Position numbers and translations under genes: made by a program
Shown here: piece after piece, positions 16,923 through 25,241 of the stretch
Numbering within the stretch: the first letter of the stretch is position 1
Layout: every line of letters begins with the position of its first letter
Notes under the pieces: generated by a model
What the model was told of the DNA's origin: nothing
Seen by the model: the letters and a program-made list of their open reading frames with translations, nothing else
Databases searched by the model: none
From: Clostridiales bacterium
GTDB taxonomy: Bacteria; Bacillota; Clostridia; Christensenellales; Aristaeellaceae
Reading direction: 5' to 3'
Assembly: GCA_004555155.1 (NCBI GenBank)
Contig: SFJH01000017.1
Location: 17,723 to 81,722, forward strand
DNA length: 64,000 bases

Positions 16923-18236
16923 TCAAACCGATGACTTTCGGCCCATGAAGGCCAGGTTGATGAGCGTGGTGGCGCAGCGGGCCAGAAGGCCGATCAGGAA
17001 AAACAGGCGGAAGGCGCGCAGATCCGAGCCCAGCGCCTCGTACAGGCGCACGCCCAGATAGGGCATCAGCGCGCTGGAGAGGGTCACGAAGATCATGTTC
17101 AGGCTCACGCACAGCGACCGGTTCCTCTCCGGCACGGCGTTGAGCAGCAGCTGCACCAGGCACAGGTTCAGCACGCACTGGGGCGTGAAGACCAGGCACA
17201 TGACCAGAATGAACACCGTTGGGCGCGGCCCGGCCGGAACCAGGCTGCACGCCAGCATGCACGCCGGGCAGAACGCCAGCGAAACCGCGCCGATCAGGAA
17301 GCCCCGCTGCACGCCGCGCCGGTCCACCACCCGCACGAAATAGCTCATGGCTGCCAGCTGGGTGATGTTGCACACGGCGGAGTACACCGAAAGCTGCGCC
17401 TCGGACATGCCGATATAGCGGATCTGGCCGATGTACCACATGCTCCAGTCCATGTGCCAGGTCAGATAGAACAGCATCACCGGGATGAAGTAGGTCAGGA
17501 ACCGGCGGCTGCGGGCCAGCTCTCCCAGCGCGGCGGCGACGGCCCGGGGCGTGATGCGGGGCGCCTGGGCCAGCTGCGCGTCGGCGCGCCGTCCGCCGGG
17601 GATCCGGGCCACGACGGCCGCGTTGATCAGGCTCAGCGCCGCGCAGAAATAGAAAACCCCCCGCAGCACGTTCAGCTTGCCCTCGACGTCGGGCCTGGCC
17701 GACAGCATCGCGCCGCAGACCAGCGGGGCGACCGTGGCCACCAGAAAGATCATGCGGTTGCGGAAGGCGTACACGCGGCTGCGCTGGCCGATGGGCGTGA
17801 CGTCGCCGAAGAAGGCCTGCCAGATGCCGTTGTAGGTCACCAGCGTGCCCGCCGACAGCGCCAGAAAGATGAAGTAAAACATCATGCGCCGTTCGCCCAT
17901 CGCCGGCACGGTGCCGTACAGCAGCAGCATCGCGCCCTGAAACGCCAGCATGCACACCGGCAGGGTCTTGGCGCTGCGCGCGCGGTCGGCGGCGACGCCC
18001 GCCGGCAGCAGAAAAATCACCGCCGCCAGATTGGACACCAGCTGGATCATGCCGATCTGGCTGTCGGTTGCGCCCAGGTTGGTGGCGTAGAGGCTGGTGC
18101 AGAAGCTGCTCGCGCTGGCCAGGGACACGGCGAACTGCAGCAGCAGGCCCTCCGCCCCGAACAGCAGGATCAGCCGCGCATGCGCGTCGGAGAGGGTTGA
18201 GGAGAGACCGGAGGAGATCCGCCGGAACAGGGTCAT
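16923..18236 (-). CDS. MFS transporter
   Basis: 437 residues with about twelve membrane helices and the pattern of the major facilitator superfamily: LGATDSQIGMIQLVSNLAAVIFLLPAG early, then charged loops (ADRARSAKTLPV) as in motif A. Substrate not inferable. I chose ATG 18236, where GAGGTG lies 7 bases ahead and the protein starts shortly before helix 1; a longer frame to 18377 would run through the promoter. It lies behind the AraC-type gene, separated by element copy C and its own promoter. Confidence 0.8.
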   Translation of the reverse strand: MTLFRRISSGLSSTLSDAHARLILLFGAEGLLLQFAVSLASASSFCTSLYATNLGATDSQIGMIQLVSNLAAVIFLLPAGVAADRARSAKTLPVCMLAFQGAMLLLYGTVPAMGERRMMFYFIFLALSAGTLVTYNGIWQAFFGDVTPIGQRSRVYAFRNRMIFLVATVAPLVCGAMLSARPDVEGKLNVLRGVFYFCAALSLINAAVVARIPGGRRADAQLAQAPRITPRAVAAALGELARSRRFLTYFIPVMLFYLTWHMDWSMWYIGQIRYIGMSEAQLSVYSAVCNITQLAAMSYFVRVVDRRGVQRGFLIGAVSLAFCPACMLACSLVPAGPRPTVFILVMCLVFTPQCVLNLCLVQLLLNAVPERNRSLCVSLNMIFVTLSSALMPYLGVRLYEALGSDLRAFRLFFLIGLLARCATTLINLAFMGRKSSV

Positions 18237-18323
18237 GTCATCCACCTCGATCCAGATGCTCTTGAGAGCTTTGGTTCGCGCGGAGCCGTCCGACTGCCGG
18301 ACGAGGGCCCGCGCGCCGTGGAC

Positions 18324-18352
18324 ATTATACAGGAATCGCCCCTCCGTGACAA
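18324..18352 (-). promoter_or_regulatory. Promoter of the MFS gene
   Basis: On the minus strand TTGTCA, 17 bases, TATAAT. Confidence 0.8.
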
Positions 18353-18376
18353 ATGAAGTTTTGAAGAAGCCGCGCA

Positions 18377-18403
18377 AAAGCTCCCCCGCCGGGGCGGGGG
18401 AGC
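18377..18403 (-). terminator. AraC-gene terminator (second copy)
   Basis: GCTCCCCCGCC/GGCGGGGGAGC hairpin with TTTT after it on the minus strand; 27 bp identical to 18540-18566. Confidence 0.85.
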
Positions 18404-18539
18404 CGGACGGTCAGAAGGACTGTGCAGAACCGCCTGCATTTTCAGCGGCGGAAAACAGGTTCTTCCGTCAGGAAATCGTGGGATTTCCGCAGTTCTCCTC
18501 CCTCTCGATGAAAATCCTCAGATTTTCATCGAAAGCGTC
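18404..18539 (-). mobile_element. Terminator-flanked stem-loop element, copy C
   Basis: 136 bp in the orientation of the upstream minus-strand gene. Read on the minus strand it has CGATGAAAATC/GATTTTCATCG (perfect 11-bp stem with TGAG loop), GGAGGAGAACTGCGGAAATC directly joined to CCACGATTTCCTGACGGAAG, TTTTCCGCCGCTG and AGGCGGTTCTGCACAG. Compared with copies A and B it lacks the inner AAAATC/GATTTT stem but keeps the outer GGAAATC/GATTTCC. Flanked by 27-bp perfect repeats of the host terminator. Confidence 0.78.
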
Positions 18540-18566
18540 AAAGCTCCCCCGCCGGGGCGGGGGAGC
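18540..18566 (-). terminator. AraC-gene terminator (first copy)
   Basis: Same 27-bp hairpin as at 18377-18403, directly behind the stop codon at 18574, followed on the minus strand by TTTGACGC. Confidence 0.88.
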
Positions 18567-18573
18567 GATGGGA

Positions 18574-19944
18574 TCAGGGCTTTGCGGTCTGGGCGCGCCG
18601 GTATTCCCGGGGCAGCAGGCCGGTATAGCGCTGGAAGATATAGATGAAGTAGTCCGGCTCGGCAAAGCCCACGGCGCGGGCGATGCTGTTGATGCGCATG
18701 CGGGTGGTCGACAGCAGCGCCTTGGCCACGTTGACGCGCAAATGATAGAGATAGTCCGTGAAGCTGACGCGCATCTCCTGCTCGAAGACCACGCAGAAGC
18801 GGTGAACCGACATGCCGGCCTCCCGGGCCGCGCCGTGCAGCGGCAGGCCGGGGCTGTCGTAGTGATCGGCGATGTACTGGCGCGACCGGATCAGCGGCTT
18901 CCAGCGCACGTCCCCGCCGGAGCAGAGCCCCGCCCGGAACGGGTTGTTCGCGATGATCGACTCGGCGGCCCGCGCCATGTCGGCGGGGCTCAGCGAGCAG
19001 GATCGGGCGCAGCGCTCCAGCGCGGCGCGCACCACCGTGGCGTCCAGTCCGGGCTGTGTGGGAACGGCGGGATCGATCGCGTCGCCCAGGCCCAGGATGG
19101 GACGGTCGGAGGTCTGGCGGTCGGCCAGCTCGTGCAGCGCCAGCCAGCTGCGGCGCAGCTCCTCGGGATTGGTGACGGTCTGGCCGATCTGAATGCGCAC
19201 CTGCTCGCCGGCGAACCGCTCCACCGCGCACAGCGCGGTATAGGCCACGCGGTAGGCGAGATCCTCCAGCTGCGCCAGATCGTTGCCGAAGGCGGCCAGC
19301 ATCGGCCCTCCTTCCAGCTCCAGCGCGCGCAGGCTGTCGGGATACCATTCCTCCAGCAGCCGCAGAACGCCGCGGGCCATCGCCTCGGCCTGTCCGGACG
19401 GGCTGCTGATGGTCAGGATGCGGCTGTAGAGGGCGTGGGACGTCCAGGGCTCCGTCGGGGGCATGACGCCGGTCTCCAGCCATTGGGAGATCTCCTGCTC
19501 GCGCGTGCGGCGCTCGTGGGGGACGTTCCGGTCGGCGCGCCGCACGCTCTCCCGCAGCGACCGGCTGATGCGATCCATCCGGTCGGCGGCGCGGGCCAGC
19601 GCCTCGCCCAGCTCCGGCCCGCGCACCGGCTCCAGCAGGTATTCCACAATGCGCGCGTCCGGCAGCGTCCGCCGCCGGGACAGGTTGTCGTCCGCGCCCA
19701 GCAGCACCACCTGCGTCCACGGAAACAGGCTGCGTACGGCGCGGGCCAGCTCGAAGCCGTTCATGAAGGGCAGCTGCGCGCCGGCGATCAGCAGACCGGG
19801 CCGCAGGTCGCGGATCATGGGCAGCGCAGTCTCGCCGTCGGCGGCCTCGCCCACCAGGGAGAACCCGCTCGACCGCCAGACGGGGTCGGTGCGGATGCGC
19901 TCGCGCTCGGCGGCGCTGGCATAGACCAGAAACGCCCTGTACAT
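18574..19944 (-). CDS. AraC-type response regulator with degenerate receiver
   Basis: 456 residues from ATG 19944 with GGGGGCGG ahead. Residues 1-120 have the CheY-like layout (FLVYASAAERERIR, then LLIAGAQLPFMNGFELARAV), but the usual phospho-acceptor Asp of the 'DIRMP' strand is replaced (AGAQLP). A middle sensor-like region follows and a C-terminal AraC/HTH_18 domain (about 355-450) with two helix-turn-helix motifs ending FIYIFQRYTGLLPREYRR. Likely a transcription regulator working without phosphorylation; no histidine kinase lies near. It may control the MFS gene behind it. Confidence 0.75.
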   Translation of the reverse strand: MYRAFLVYASAAERERIRTDPVWRSSGFSLVGEAADGETALPMIRDLRPGLLIAGAQLPFMNGFELARAVRSLFPWTQVVLLGADDNLSRRRTLPDARIVEYLLEPVRGPELGEALARAADRMDRISRSLRESVRRADRNVPHERRTREQEISQWLETGVMPPTEPWTSHALYSRILTISSPSGQAEAMARGVLRLLEEWYPDSLRALELEGGPMLAAFGNDLAQLEDLAYRVAYTALCAVERFAGEQVRIQIGQTVTNPEELRRSWLALHELADRQTSDRPILGLGDAIDPAVPTQPGLDATVVRAALERCARSCSLSPADMARAAESIIANNPFRAGLCSGGDVRWKPLIRSRQYIADHYDSPGLPLHGAAREAGMSVHRFCVVFEQEMRVSFTDYLYHLRVNVAKALLSTTRMRINSIARAVGFAEPDYFIYIFQRYTGLLPREYRRAQTAKP

Positions 19945-20100
19945 GCTGCGCCGCCCCCTCTCTCTTCCGCAATTTCTTGTGTTCTTAATGATAACACAAC
20001 AGAAGGTGGGAATACAAGAAGAATGTTCCACATCATTTTGTGTTTTTCCATAGATTGCGGCAAGTTTGTCGCCAATTCCGCAAAATTCTACGGTTTCGCC

Positions 20101-20130
20101 TTGACGGAAATAACAAAGCCCATGTATAAT
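20101..20130 (+). promoter_or_regulatory. Promoter
   Basis: TTGACG, 18 bases, TATAAT, 33 bases before the next gene's ATG. Confidence 0.75.
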
Positions 20131-20162
20131 AGGAAAAAATGATCTTCCACAAGGAGGCAAAT

Positions 20163-21212
20163 ATGGATAGAACGAACAAATCCAGCAAGGCCCGCGAGCG
20201 CAGACTGCGGGCGAAATACCGCAGGAACCTGCGCGTGGCAGTGATCCTGTGCCTGGTGATCGGCCTGGCTGCCGGCTTTGCGCTGGGACGGCTGACCGCG
20301 CCCGCCGCCGCGCCGGTCATGGCGCAGCCCACCCCCACGGTGAGCGCGGAGCCCGAAGCCACCGCCACGCCCGAGGCGGAGGAGCCCACGCCCACCCCCG
20401 AGGTCGTCGTGCAGCTGCCCACCGCGGAGCCGACGGCGGAGCCCACCGCCGCGCCCACGTCCACGCCCGAGCCCGAGGTGCGCGTGACCACCGTGCCCTT
20501 CGGCGAGACCCAGGACATCACCGTGCAGGTGCATGCCGACGGCAGCCTGCGCAAGGAAAACGATGCGCTGTCCTATGAGACCATGAACTTCTCCCTGCGC
20601 ATCACCCGCTATCTGTCCAACGCGTATTATCAGGAGACCTACGGCAGCACCCATCAGCTGGACGGCACCCAGACCGGCGTGGAGTTCGAGCTGCTGCTCA
20701 ACGATTACATGGGCGCGCAGACCATCGATCCCAACCGCCTGCTGCCCTCCGTCAGCGTGGAGAACGCCGCCGGCGTCGTGGTGCCCGGCTACCGCCTGAC
20801 CGACGCGGAGATCTCCGGCTCCGACGATTTCACCATGACCACCAACGTGCCCATGCTCATCTACAAGCGCTTCGATTACAGCGCCGCGCAGGGCGATATG
20901 CAGTACATGGTGGTGACGTCCTATGTCAACGGCGTGGCCAACGTCTACAAGTTTGAACTGGGCGCGCCCGTGGATTCCACGCCCGAGCCCGAGGTCGTCT
21001 ATTCCGTGCTGGCCGCCGGCGCGAAGGGCGATGAGGTTCAGGCGCTGCAGCAGCGCCTGATCGAGCTGGGCTATCTGGCGGAGGGCGCCGCCGACGGCGA
21101 CTATGGCGCCAAGACCGCGGACGCCGTGCGCGCCGCGCAGACCGCCTTCGGCATGACGGCCGACGGCATCGCCAGCAACGAATTCCAGCAGAAGCTCTTT
21201 GCGGCGAACTGA
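20163..21212 (+). CDS. Membrane-anchored protein with C-terminal peptidoglycan-binding domain
   Basis: 349 residues from ATG 20163 (AAGGAGG 6 bases before). Basic N-terminus, one membrane helix (about 24-44), a Pro/Thr/Glu-rich linker with TPTPE repeats (to about 110), an unknown beta-rich domain (about 115-270), and a PG_binding_1 repeat (LQQRLIELGYL...ADGDYG) at the end. It is likely held between membrane and wall. A related middle-domain protein is not recognised. Confidence 0.65.
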   Translation: MDRTNKSSKARERRLRAKYRRNLRVAVILCLVIGLAAGFALGRLTAPAAAPVMAQPTPTVSAEPEATATPEAEEPTPTPEVVVQLPTAEPTAEPTAAPTSTPEPEVRVTTVPFGETQDITVQVHADGSLRKENDALSYETMNFSLRITRYLSNAYYQETYGSTHQLDGTQTGVEFELLLNDYMGAQTIDPNRLLPSVSVENAAGVVVPGYRLTDAEISGSDDFTMTTNVPMLIYKRFDYSAAQGDMQYMVVTSYVNGVANVYKFELGAPVDSTPEPEVVYSVLAAGAKGDEVQALQQRLIELGYLAEGAADGDYGAKTADAVRAAQTAFGMTADGIASNEFQQKLFAAN

Positions 21213-21255
21213 TGGGGGATTCCCGCCGGTCCGCAGAGCAGAACAGCCTGTGCAA

Positions 21256-21296
21256 TCGGGCGCGGCGCATGCGCCGCGCCCGATTCCTTTTCCAGG
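21256..21296 (+). terminator. Intrinsic terminator
   Basis: AATCGGGCGCGGCGC and GCGCCGCGCCCGATT form a 15-bp stem, then CCTTTTCC. Confidence 0.85.
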
Positions 21297-21380
21297 CGCA
21301 GGCAGAGTTGGGCGAATTGTGACGGAAATGTAATCGTGAAGTTTAATCTAAAAAAACTTCAAAAAACCTGAAAAAACCTA

Positions 21381-21408
21381 TTGACAGATCCCGGAATCTG
21401 AGTATAAT
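21381..21408 (+). promoter_or_regulatory. Promoter of the tRNA cluster
   Basis: TTGACA, 16 bases, TATAAT, about 75 bases before tRNA-Thr. Confidence 0.85.
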
Positions 21409-21484
21409 ACATATTGTTGCCGACGCAAACGGATGAAAATCCTCAAGGGCTGCCGAAAGGCGTAGGCCGTCGATCAGTAGATAG

Positions 21485-21560
21485 GCTGGCGTAGCTCAAT
21501 TGGCAGAGCAGCTGATTTGTAATCAGCAGGTTGCGGGTTCAAGTCCCATCGCCAGCTCCA
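21485..21560 (+). tRNA. tRNA-Thr (TGT)
   Basis: 76 bases including the encoded CCA; acceptor GCTGGCG/CGCCAGC, anticodon loop TTTGTAA, T-arm GGTTCAAGTC. Confidence 0.95.
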
Positions 21561-21589
21561 TTCTGGTCGATGACGCGGCAATCAAACGT

Positions 21590-21674
<85 letters not shown>

Positions 21675-21683
21675 ACTTCATAT

Positions 21684-21772
21684 GCGGGAATGGCGGAATT
21701 GGCAGACGCGCTAGATTCAGGTTCTAGTGATCATTACGATTCGTGCAGGTTCAAGTCCTGTTTCCCGCACCA
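21684..21772 (+). tRNA. tRNA-Leu (CAG)
   Basis: 89 bases with CCA; acceptor GCGGGAA/TTCCCGC, anticodon loop TTCAGGT, long variable arm. A truncated toxin gene begins at its last base. Confidence 0.94.
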
Positions 21773-22398
21773 TGGCAGGCGCACTGGTCTGGGCGGAAGA
21801 TCCCAAAATCGGTGAGCGTGGGCTGAAGCGGGTTGTCCGCACATTCCTGAATGAATCTGACGAGTTGGTGCATATCAAAGTCAATGGCGAAACCATTACC
21901 TGTACTCCCGAGCATCCTTTCTATGTACATGGTGCTGGTTGGGTTGCTGCCAAAGATCTGAAGCCTGACTACAGACTCGTTCTTAAGAATGGTATGTGTG
22001 CTGTTGTTGAGACCATCCGACTTGAAAAGCTAGCTGGGTCGATTTCAGTCTACAATTTTGAAGTAGAAGGTTTCCATACCTACTACGTTGGTACCTGTCG
22101 TGTACTGGTACATAATGAATGCAAAGGGAATTGGGCAAGTGGCAGCAATGGTTCGCCAAATGCAAATTTGACGAAGCATTTCAACAAACATGGATATGAG
22201 GTGGGTGCCAGCACTCCGGCACAATATACGCTTAAGGCAACGAATTATGCAAACACTGTTCTTGCGAAACGGGGGATCCGCACCGCTCATATTGGCGGAT
22301 ATACATATGGTGTTACTCGATATTATTATAATGGGAAATACGTCGATCTTGTATTTGACGGGAAAGAACACCTACTCGTATCGTATGGCAAACAATAG
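21772..22398 (+). pseudogene. Truncated pretoxin-HINT plus C-terminal toxin domain
   Basis: The frame reads MAGALVWAEDPKIGERG from an ATG made by the tRNA-Leu 3' A plus TG, with no ribosome site. It lacks the N-terminal catalytic-Cys block and the large carrier of polymorphic toxins but keeps the rest of a HINT domain: TPEHPFYVHGAGWVAAKDL, VYNFEVEGFHTYYV and the closing VLVHN, where HINT proteins cut off the toxin. About 90 residues follow (LTKHFNKHGYEVGA ... HIGGYTYGVTRYYYNGKYVDL), a small basic domain that resembles nuclease-type toxin tips, family not recognised. GC is far below the neighbours, a sign of transfer. Confidence 0.7.
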
Positions 22399-22418
22399 GA
22401 TTGGGAAGGACTAAATAT

Positions 22419-22838
22419 ATGCTAGTTCATGATTTCTATCAAGTAGAGCCGAAGAATGTCATGCATTTAGATGAAGATGAATTGTGTGAATATGTGATGG
22501 CTAACAAAGGAGAACTAAAGCATACAACAATACCGGATGAAATAGTTCGGAGGAATCTTGGACGAACGGATAAAGTAGAGTTTTGTGCATTAGACATAGA
22601 AATGTTTGCCCCTGAAAAAATGAAATACTTTAGCAGCTTTCTTAATGCTTGCACAGAGAATAAAACAATCGGCTTGAATTACTACGGGATTACCCTCATG
22701 AATGATGAAGTATTGGATCACTTGGCTGTGAACCGTCAGAAAATATACCTTTGGGACAGGGTTAGACTGAGGAAATTTATTCGATTTATGAATGACGCAC
22801 GTCAAAATCAGAAGTGGATTGTTCACTATGGCATATAA
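22419..22838 (+). CDS. Probable immunity protein for the adjacent toxin
   Basis: 139 residues from ATG 22419 (GGAAGGA 9 bases before), 20 bases behind the toxin domain. Acidic, no signal peptide. Not a family I recognise. Placement directly behind a HINT/toxin end is the usual place of the cognate immunity gene, which binds and blocks the toxin in the cytosol. A fragment of this gene (SSFLNACTENKTIG) recurs at 31.77 kb, joined to a HINT fragment. Confidence 0.55.
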   Translation: MLVHDFYQVEPKNVMHLDEDELCEYVMANKGELKHTTIPDEIVRRNLGRTDKVEFCALDIEMFAPEKMKYFSSFLNACTENKTIGLNYYGITLMNDEVLDHLAVNRQKIYLWDRVRLRKFIRFMNDARQNQKWIVHYGI

Positions 22839-22859
22839 ATAGCGGAGATTATGATATAA

Positions 22860-22890
22860 ATCCCCGTTGCTGCACTAGCGACGGGGATAA
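22860..22890 (+). terminator. Hairpin behind the immunity gene
   Basis: ATCCCCGTTGC pairs with GCGACGGGGAT; only a weak T-tract follows, so termination is uncertain. Confidence 0.45.
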
Positions 22891-23047
22891 CTCATTAGCA
22901 CGGTAGAATAGTCACTTGTGTTTGGCACCTAGCAAACTGAGCTTGATGCATATAAGTACAGTAGAATAGGCTCTTCCGCCGTAAGCGTCAAATAATCGCC
23001 CGTCTGTAAAAGATGGATGGGACATAAGATAATGAGATATCTCAAGA

Positions 23048-23604
23048 CATCTGAGTCCGGGCGTATGCTTCGTGTCAGGCACGCTGGTCTCGGCAGAAGA
23101 GGGACTTGTACCCATCGAGGAAATCCAAGCCGACCAGCTGGTCTGGGCAGAAGATCCTGAAACCGGCGAACGTGCGCTTAAGCGTGTTGTCCGCACATTC
23201 CTCCGACAAGTTGGTACATATCAATGTCAATGACGAAACCATGACCTGTACTCCCGAGCATCCCTTCTATAGTGTATGGCGCTGGTTGGGTTGCTGCCAA
23301 GGATCTGAAGCCTGACTACAAACTCGTTCTTCAGAATGGTGAGTGCGCTTCCGTTGGCGCTATCCGGCGCGAAAAGCTTGCTGAACCGATTGCAGTCTAC
23401 AATTTTGAGGTTAAAGGCTTCCACACTTACTATGTTCGTTCTGATTGTGTTCTTGTGCACAATAAATGGGGTAACGACTATTCTTCAAAGCCTGCTTGGA
23501 CAAATGGCAAGAGAGTTAGAGATGTATTGGCCGGAAAGCCGTTTGATGTGCAGCAGAAATTTGGTAAGTACATTGTCAAAAATTTGGTGGAGGAGCGTAT
23601 TTGA
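23048..23604 (+). pseudogene. Frameshifted pretoxin-HINT with short toxin tip
   Basis: Begins with the catalytic block CFVSGTLVSAEEGLVPIEEIQ (Cys at 23066) that the first cassette lacks. Against the first cassette it has an 8-base loss after RVVRTFL (near 23202) and a 1-base gain near 23268 (TTCTATAGTG), so the domain is split over three frames. The last frame resumes GWVAAKDL, reads VYNFEVKGFHTYYV and VLVHNKWG, and ends with about 45 residues (RVRDVLAGKPFDVQQKFGKY). The tip is short and may itself be cut down. Confidence 0.75.
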
Positions 23605-23605
23605 A

Positions 23606-23980
23606 ATGACCTATGAGCAACTCGTAGAGATGTGGCTGGATGCAGTGCAACAACAGAAATATGTCGACTATGCAGATCGAAATTCGGTTGAGAAATATAA
23701 CCACTGTACAGACCGCTATCGGAAAATCGCTAGGCAGATCGACGAGAGTTACGGCGACAAGATTACTTCCTTTTCTGAACTTCTTAATTCTGATGATACT
23801 GACGTACGAGTTGCGTGTGCATTTTGCTTGCTTGAACTAACACATTATCCAATGGACGTTGAGGCACGAGCACTGGAAGTCATAAAACTACAAGCAGAAA
23901 CCGCATGGGATGCAATCGGCTACTCCCTCTGGTTAGATGATTGGGAAAATGGAAGAATAAAGACACAATATACGCTGTAA
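23606..23980 (+). CDS. DUF2019-like immunity protein
   Basis: 124 residues; ATG one base behind the stop of the toxin tip, with GGAGGAG ahead. The pattern (NSVEKYNHCTDRYRKIARQI; LLNSDDTDVRVACAFCLL; AIGYSLWLDDWENGRI) fits the small helical HEAT-like DUF2019 proteins found as immunity partners of polymorphic toxins. It looks intact although the HINT before it is broken, the pattern expected when immunity is kept against the toxin of related cells. Confidence 0.6.
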   Translation: MTYEQLVEMWLDAVQQQKYVDYADRNSVEKYNHCTDRYRKIARQIDESYGDKITSFSELLNSDDTDVRVACAFCLLELTHYPMDVEARALEVIKLQAETAWDAIGYSLWLDDWENGRIKTQYTL

Positions 23981-24095
23981 TAGTATTCGTATGCCCAATG
24001 TTTTCATACAATATAGGAATCTACCATGAATATATTCTTCCTGCTTGGATGCGAATAAGATATAAAATAGAACATACACTGCGGCTAAGAAAGAC

Positions 24096-24132
24096 TGGAC
24101 TGCATGAAACGTGTGGTTCAGTTTTTTTGGTT
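24096..24132 (+). terminator. Possible terminator
   Basis: CTGGAC and GGTTCAG pair (one G-T), followed by TTTTTTT. The stretch 23981-24340 otherwise holds no gene I can support. Confidence 0.5.
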
Positions 24133-24343
24133 GCATGGAATAAACACTTGACGAAGGAACGGACTGCGATTGGCTGTCTGTCCGTGCGTCATGCCGTTTC
24201 CTGTGCTGCAACCCTTTTCTGAAGTTGCTGTCGTTTTGCTGTTCCGGATCCGGTTTTCCCGATACTCATGTGAAAGATTTTCGGTTAAGTATTGAAAATA
24301 AACGGACGGGGTATATACAAAAACATCGTTCTATGTTAAAATA

Positions 24344-24355
24344 TGACTATAGTCA
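24344..24355. promoter_or_regulatory. Palindromic operator TGACTATAGTCA
   Basis: A perfect 12-bp palindrome about 65 bases before the TetR gene start. TetR proteins bind such sites and often regulate themselves. Confidence 0.6.
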
Positions 24356-24419
24356 AAAAATGGATTGAACATTGCGGTTGTGCGATATACATGGTTCATC
24401 GATGGGAGAGACGGAAAGT

Positions 24420-25139
24420 ATGCCGATGCCAAGGGGATTGCAGCGCAGGGGTATCGAACGCAGAGACAAAATGCTGCGCGTGGCAATCCAGCTGTTTCTG
24501 AAGAACGGCTACGAAAAGACGACCACGGCTTCCATTGCAAAGGGCGCGGGGATGGCTCCCTCGTCGTTCTTCGCAGCGTTTGAAAGCAAAGAGGCGCTGC
24601 TGCTGATTCTGGTGAAGTCCATGTTCAGCAGGCAGTTTGAAAGCGCGGGCAAGATTGAGGGAGGATCGGAGGATCCGCTGCTTCTTTACTCCATAGAGAT
24701 CGCCCTGCAGCTCTGCATCGCGGAGCAATCGAAGCCGCTGAGGGAGCTGTATGTGACGGCGTACTCGCTGCCCACCACCTCGGAGTACATCTATGACAGC
24801 ATGGCCGAGCGGCTGCAGAGGATCTTTTCCGGGTACATGCCGGAGGCGAAGCGGAAGGATTTTTACGAGATGGACATTGCGACCGCCGGAATCATGCGGG
24901 CATACATGGCCAAGCCCTGCGATATGTATTTCACGATTGAGGACAAGCTCAGGCGATTCCTTCAGAGCAGTCTGACGCTGTATTGCGTTCCAAAGGAAGA
25001 GCAATCGCGGATTACGGACACCGTTCTGAAGATGGATCTCCGGCCCTATGCGGAGCAGATCATTCAGAAAATGGTTGAGATTGCTGAAGCCGGTCTTCCG
25101 CTGGTTGTTGAAGAGGAAAACTGCAAATCAGCCATGTGA
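24420..25139 (+). CDS. TetR-family transcription regulator
   Basis: About 240 residues. An N-terminal TetR DNA-binding domain is clear (MLRVAIQLFLKNGYEKTTTASIAKGAGMAPSSFF with the usual helix-turn-helix), followed by an all-helical ligand domain. The start is unsure: ATG 24420 has the purine-rich GGGAGAGACGGAAAG ahead; ATG 24402 or a TTG at 24372 are alternatives. It lies just before the giant surface protein gene, same strand, and probably controls itself through the palindrome upstream and perhaps that gene. Confidence 0.75.
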   Translation: MPMPRGLQRRGIERRDKMLRVAIQLFLKNGYEKTTTASIAKGAGMAPSSFFAAFESKEALLLILVKSMFSRQFESAGKIEGGSEDPLLLYSIEIALQLCIAEQSKPLRELYVTAYSLPTTSEYIYDSMAERLQRIFSGYMPEAKRKDFYEMDIATAGIMRAYMAKPCDMYFTIEDKLRRFLQSSLTLYCVPKEEQSRITDTVLKMDLRPYAEQIIQKMVEIAEAGLPLVVEEENCKSAM

Positions 25140-25143
25140 TCTG

Positions 25144-25158
25144 TGTCCTGTCAGGACA
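25144..25158. promoter_or_regulatory. Inverted repeat TGTCCTG-T-CAGGACA
   Basis: A perfect 7-bp inverted repeat with one centre base between the TetR gene and the surface-protein gene; either an operator or the stem behind the TetR gene. Confidence 0.35.
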
Positions 25159-25241
25159 ATTCCTTAAAGTCTTGAAGAAAACGGCATCAGAAAAATTGGA
25201 CTATAAAATATTCCCGGAATGTGTCAAGGAGGTTCTTCAAA

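Noticed and set aside
23941..24222. 93-codon open frame after the immunity gene
   Set aside because: Overlaps the immunity gene end, no ribosome site, no recognisable pattern.
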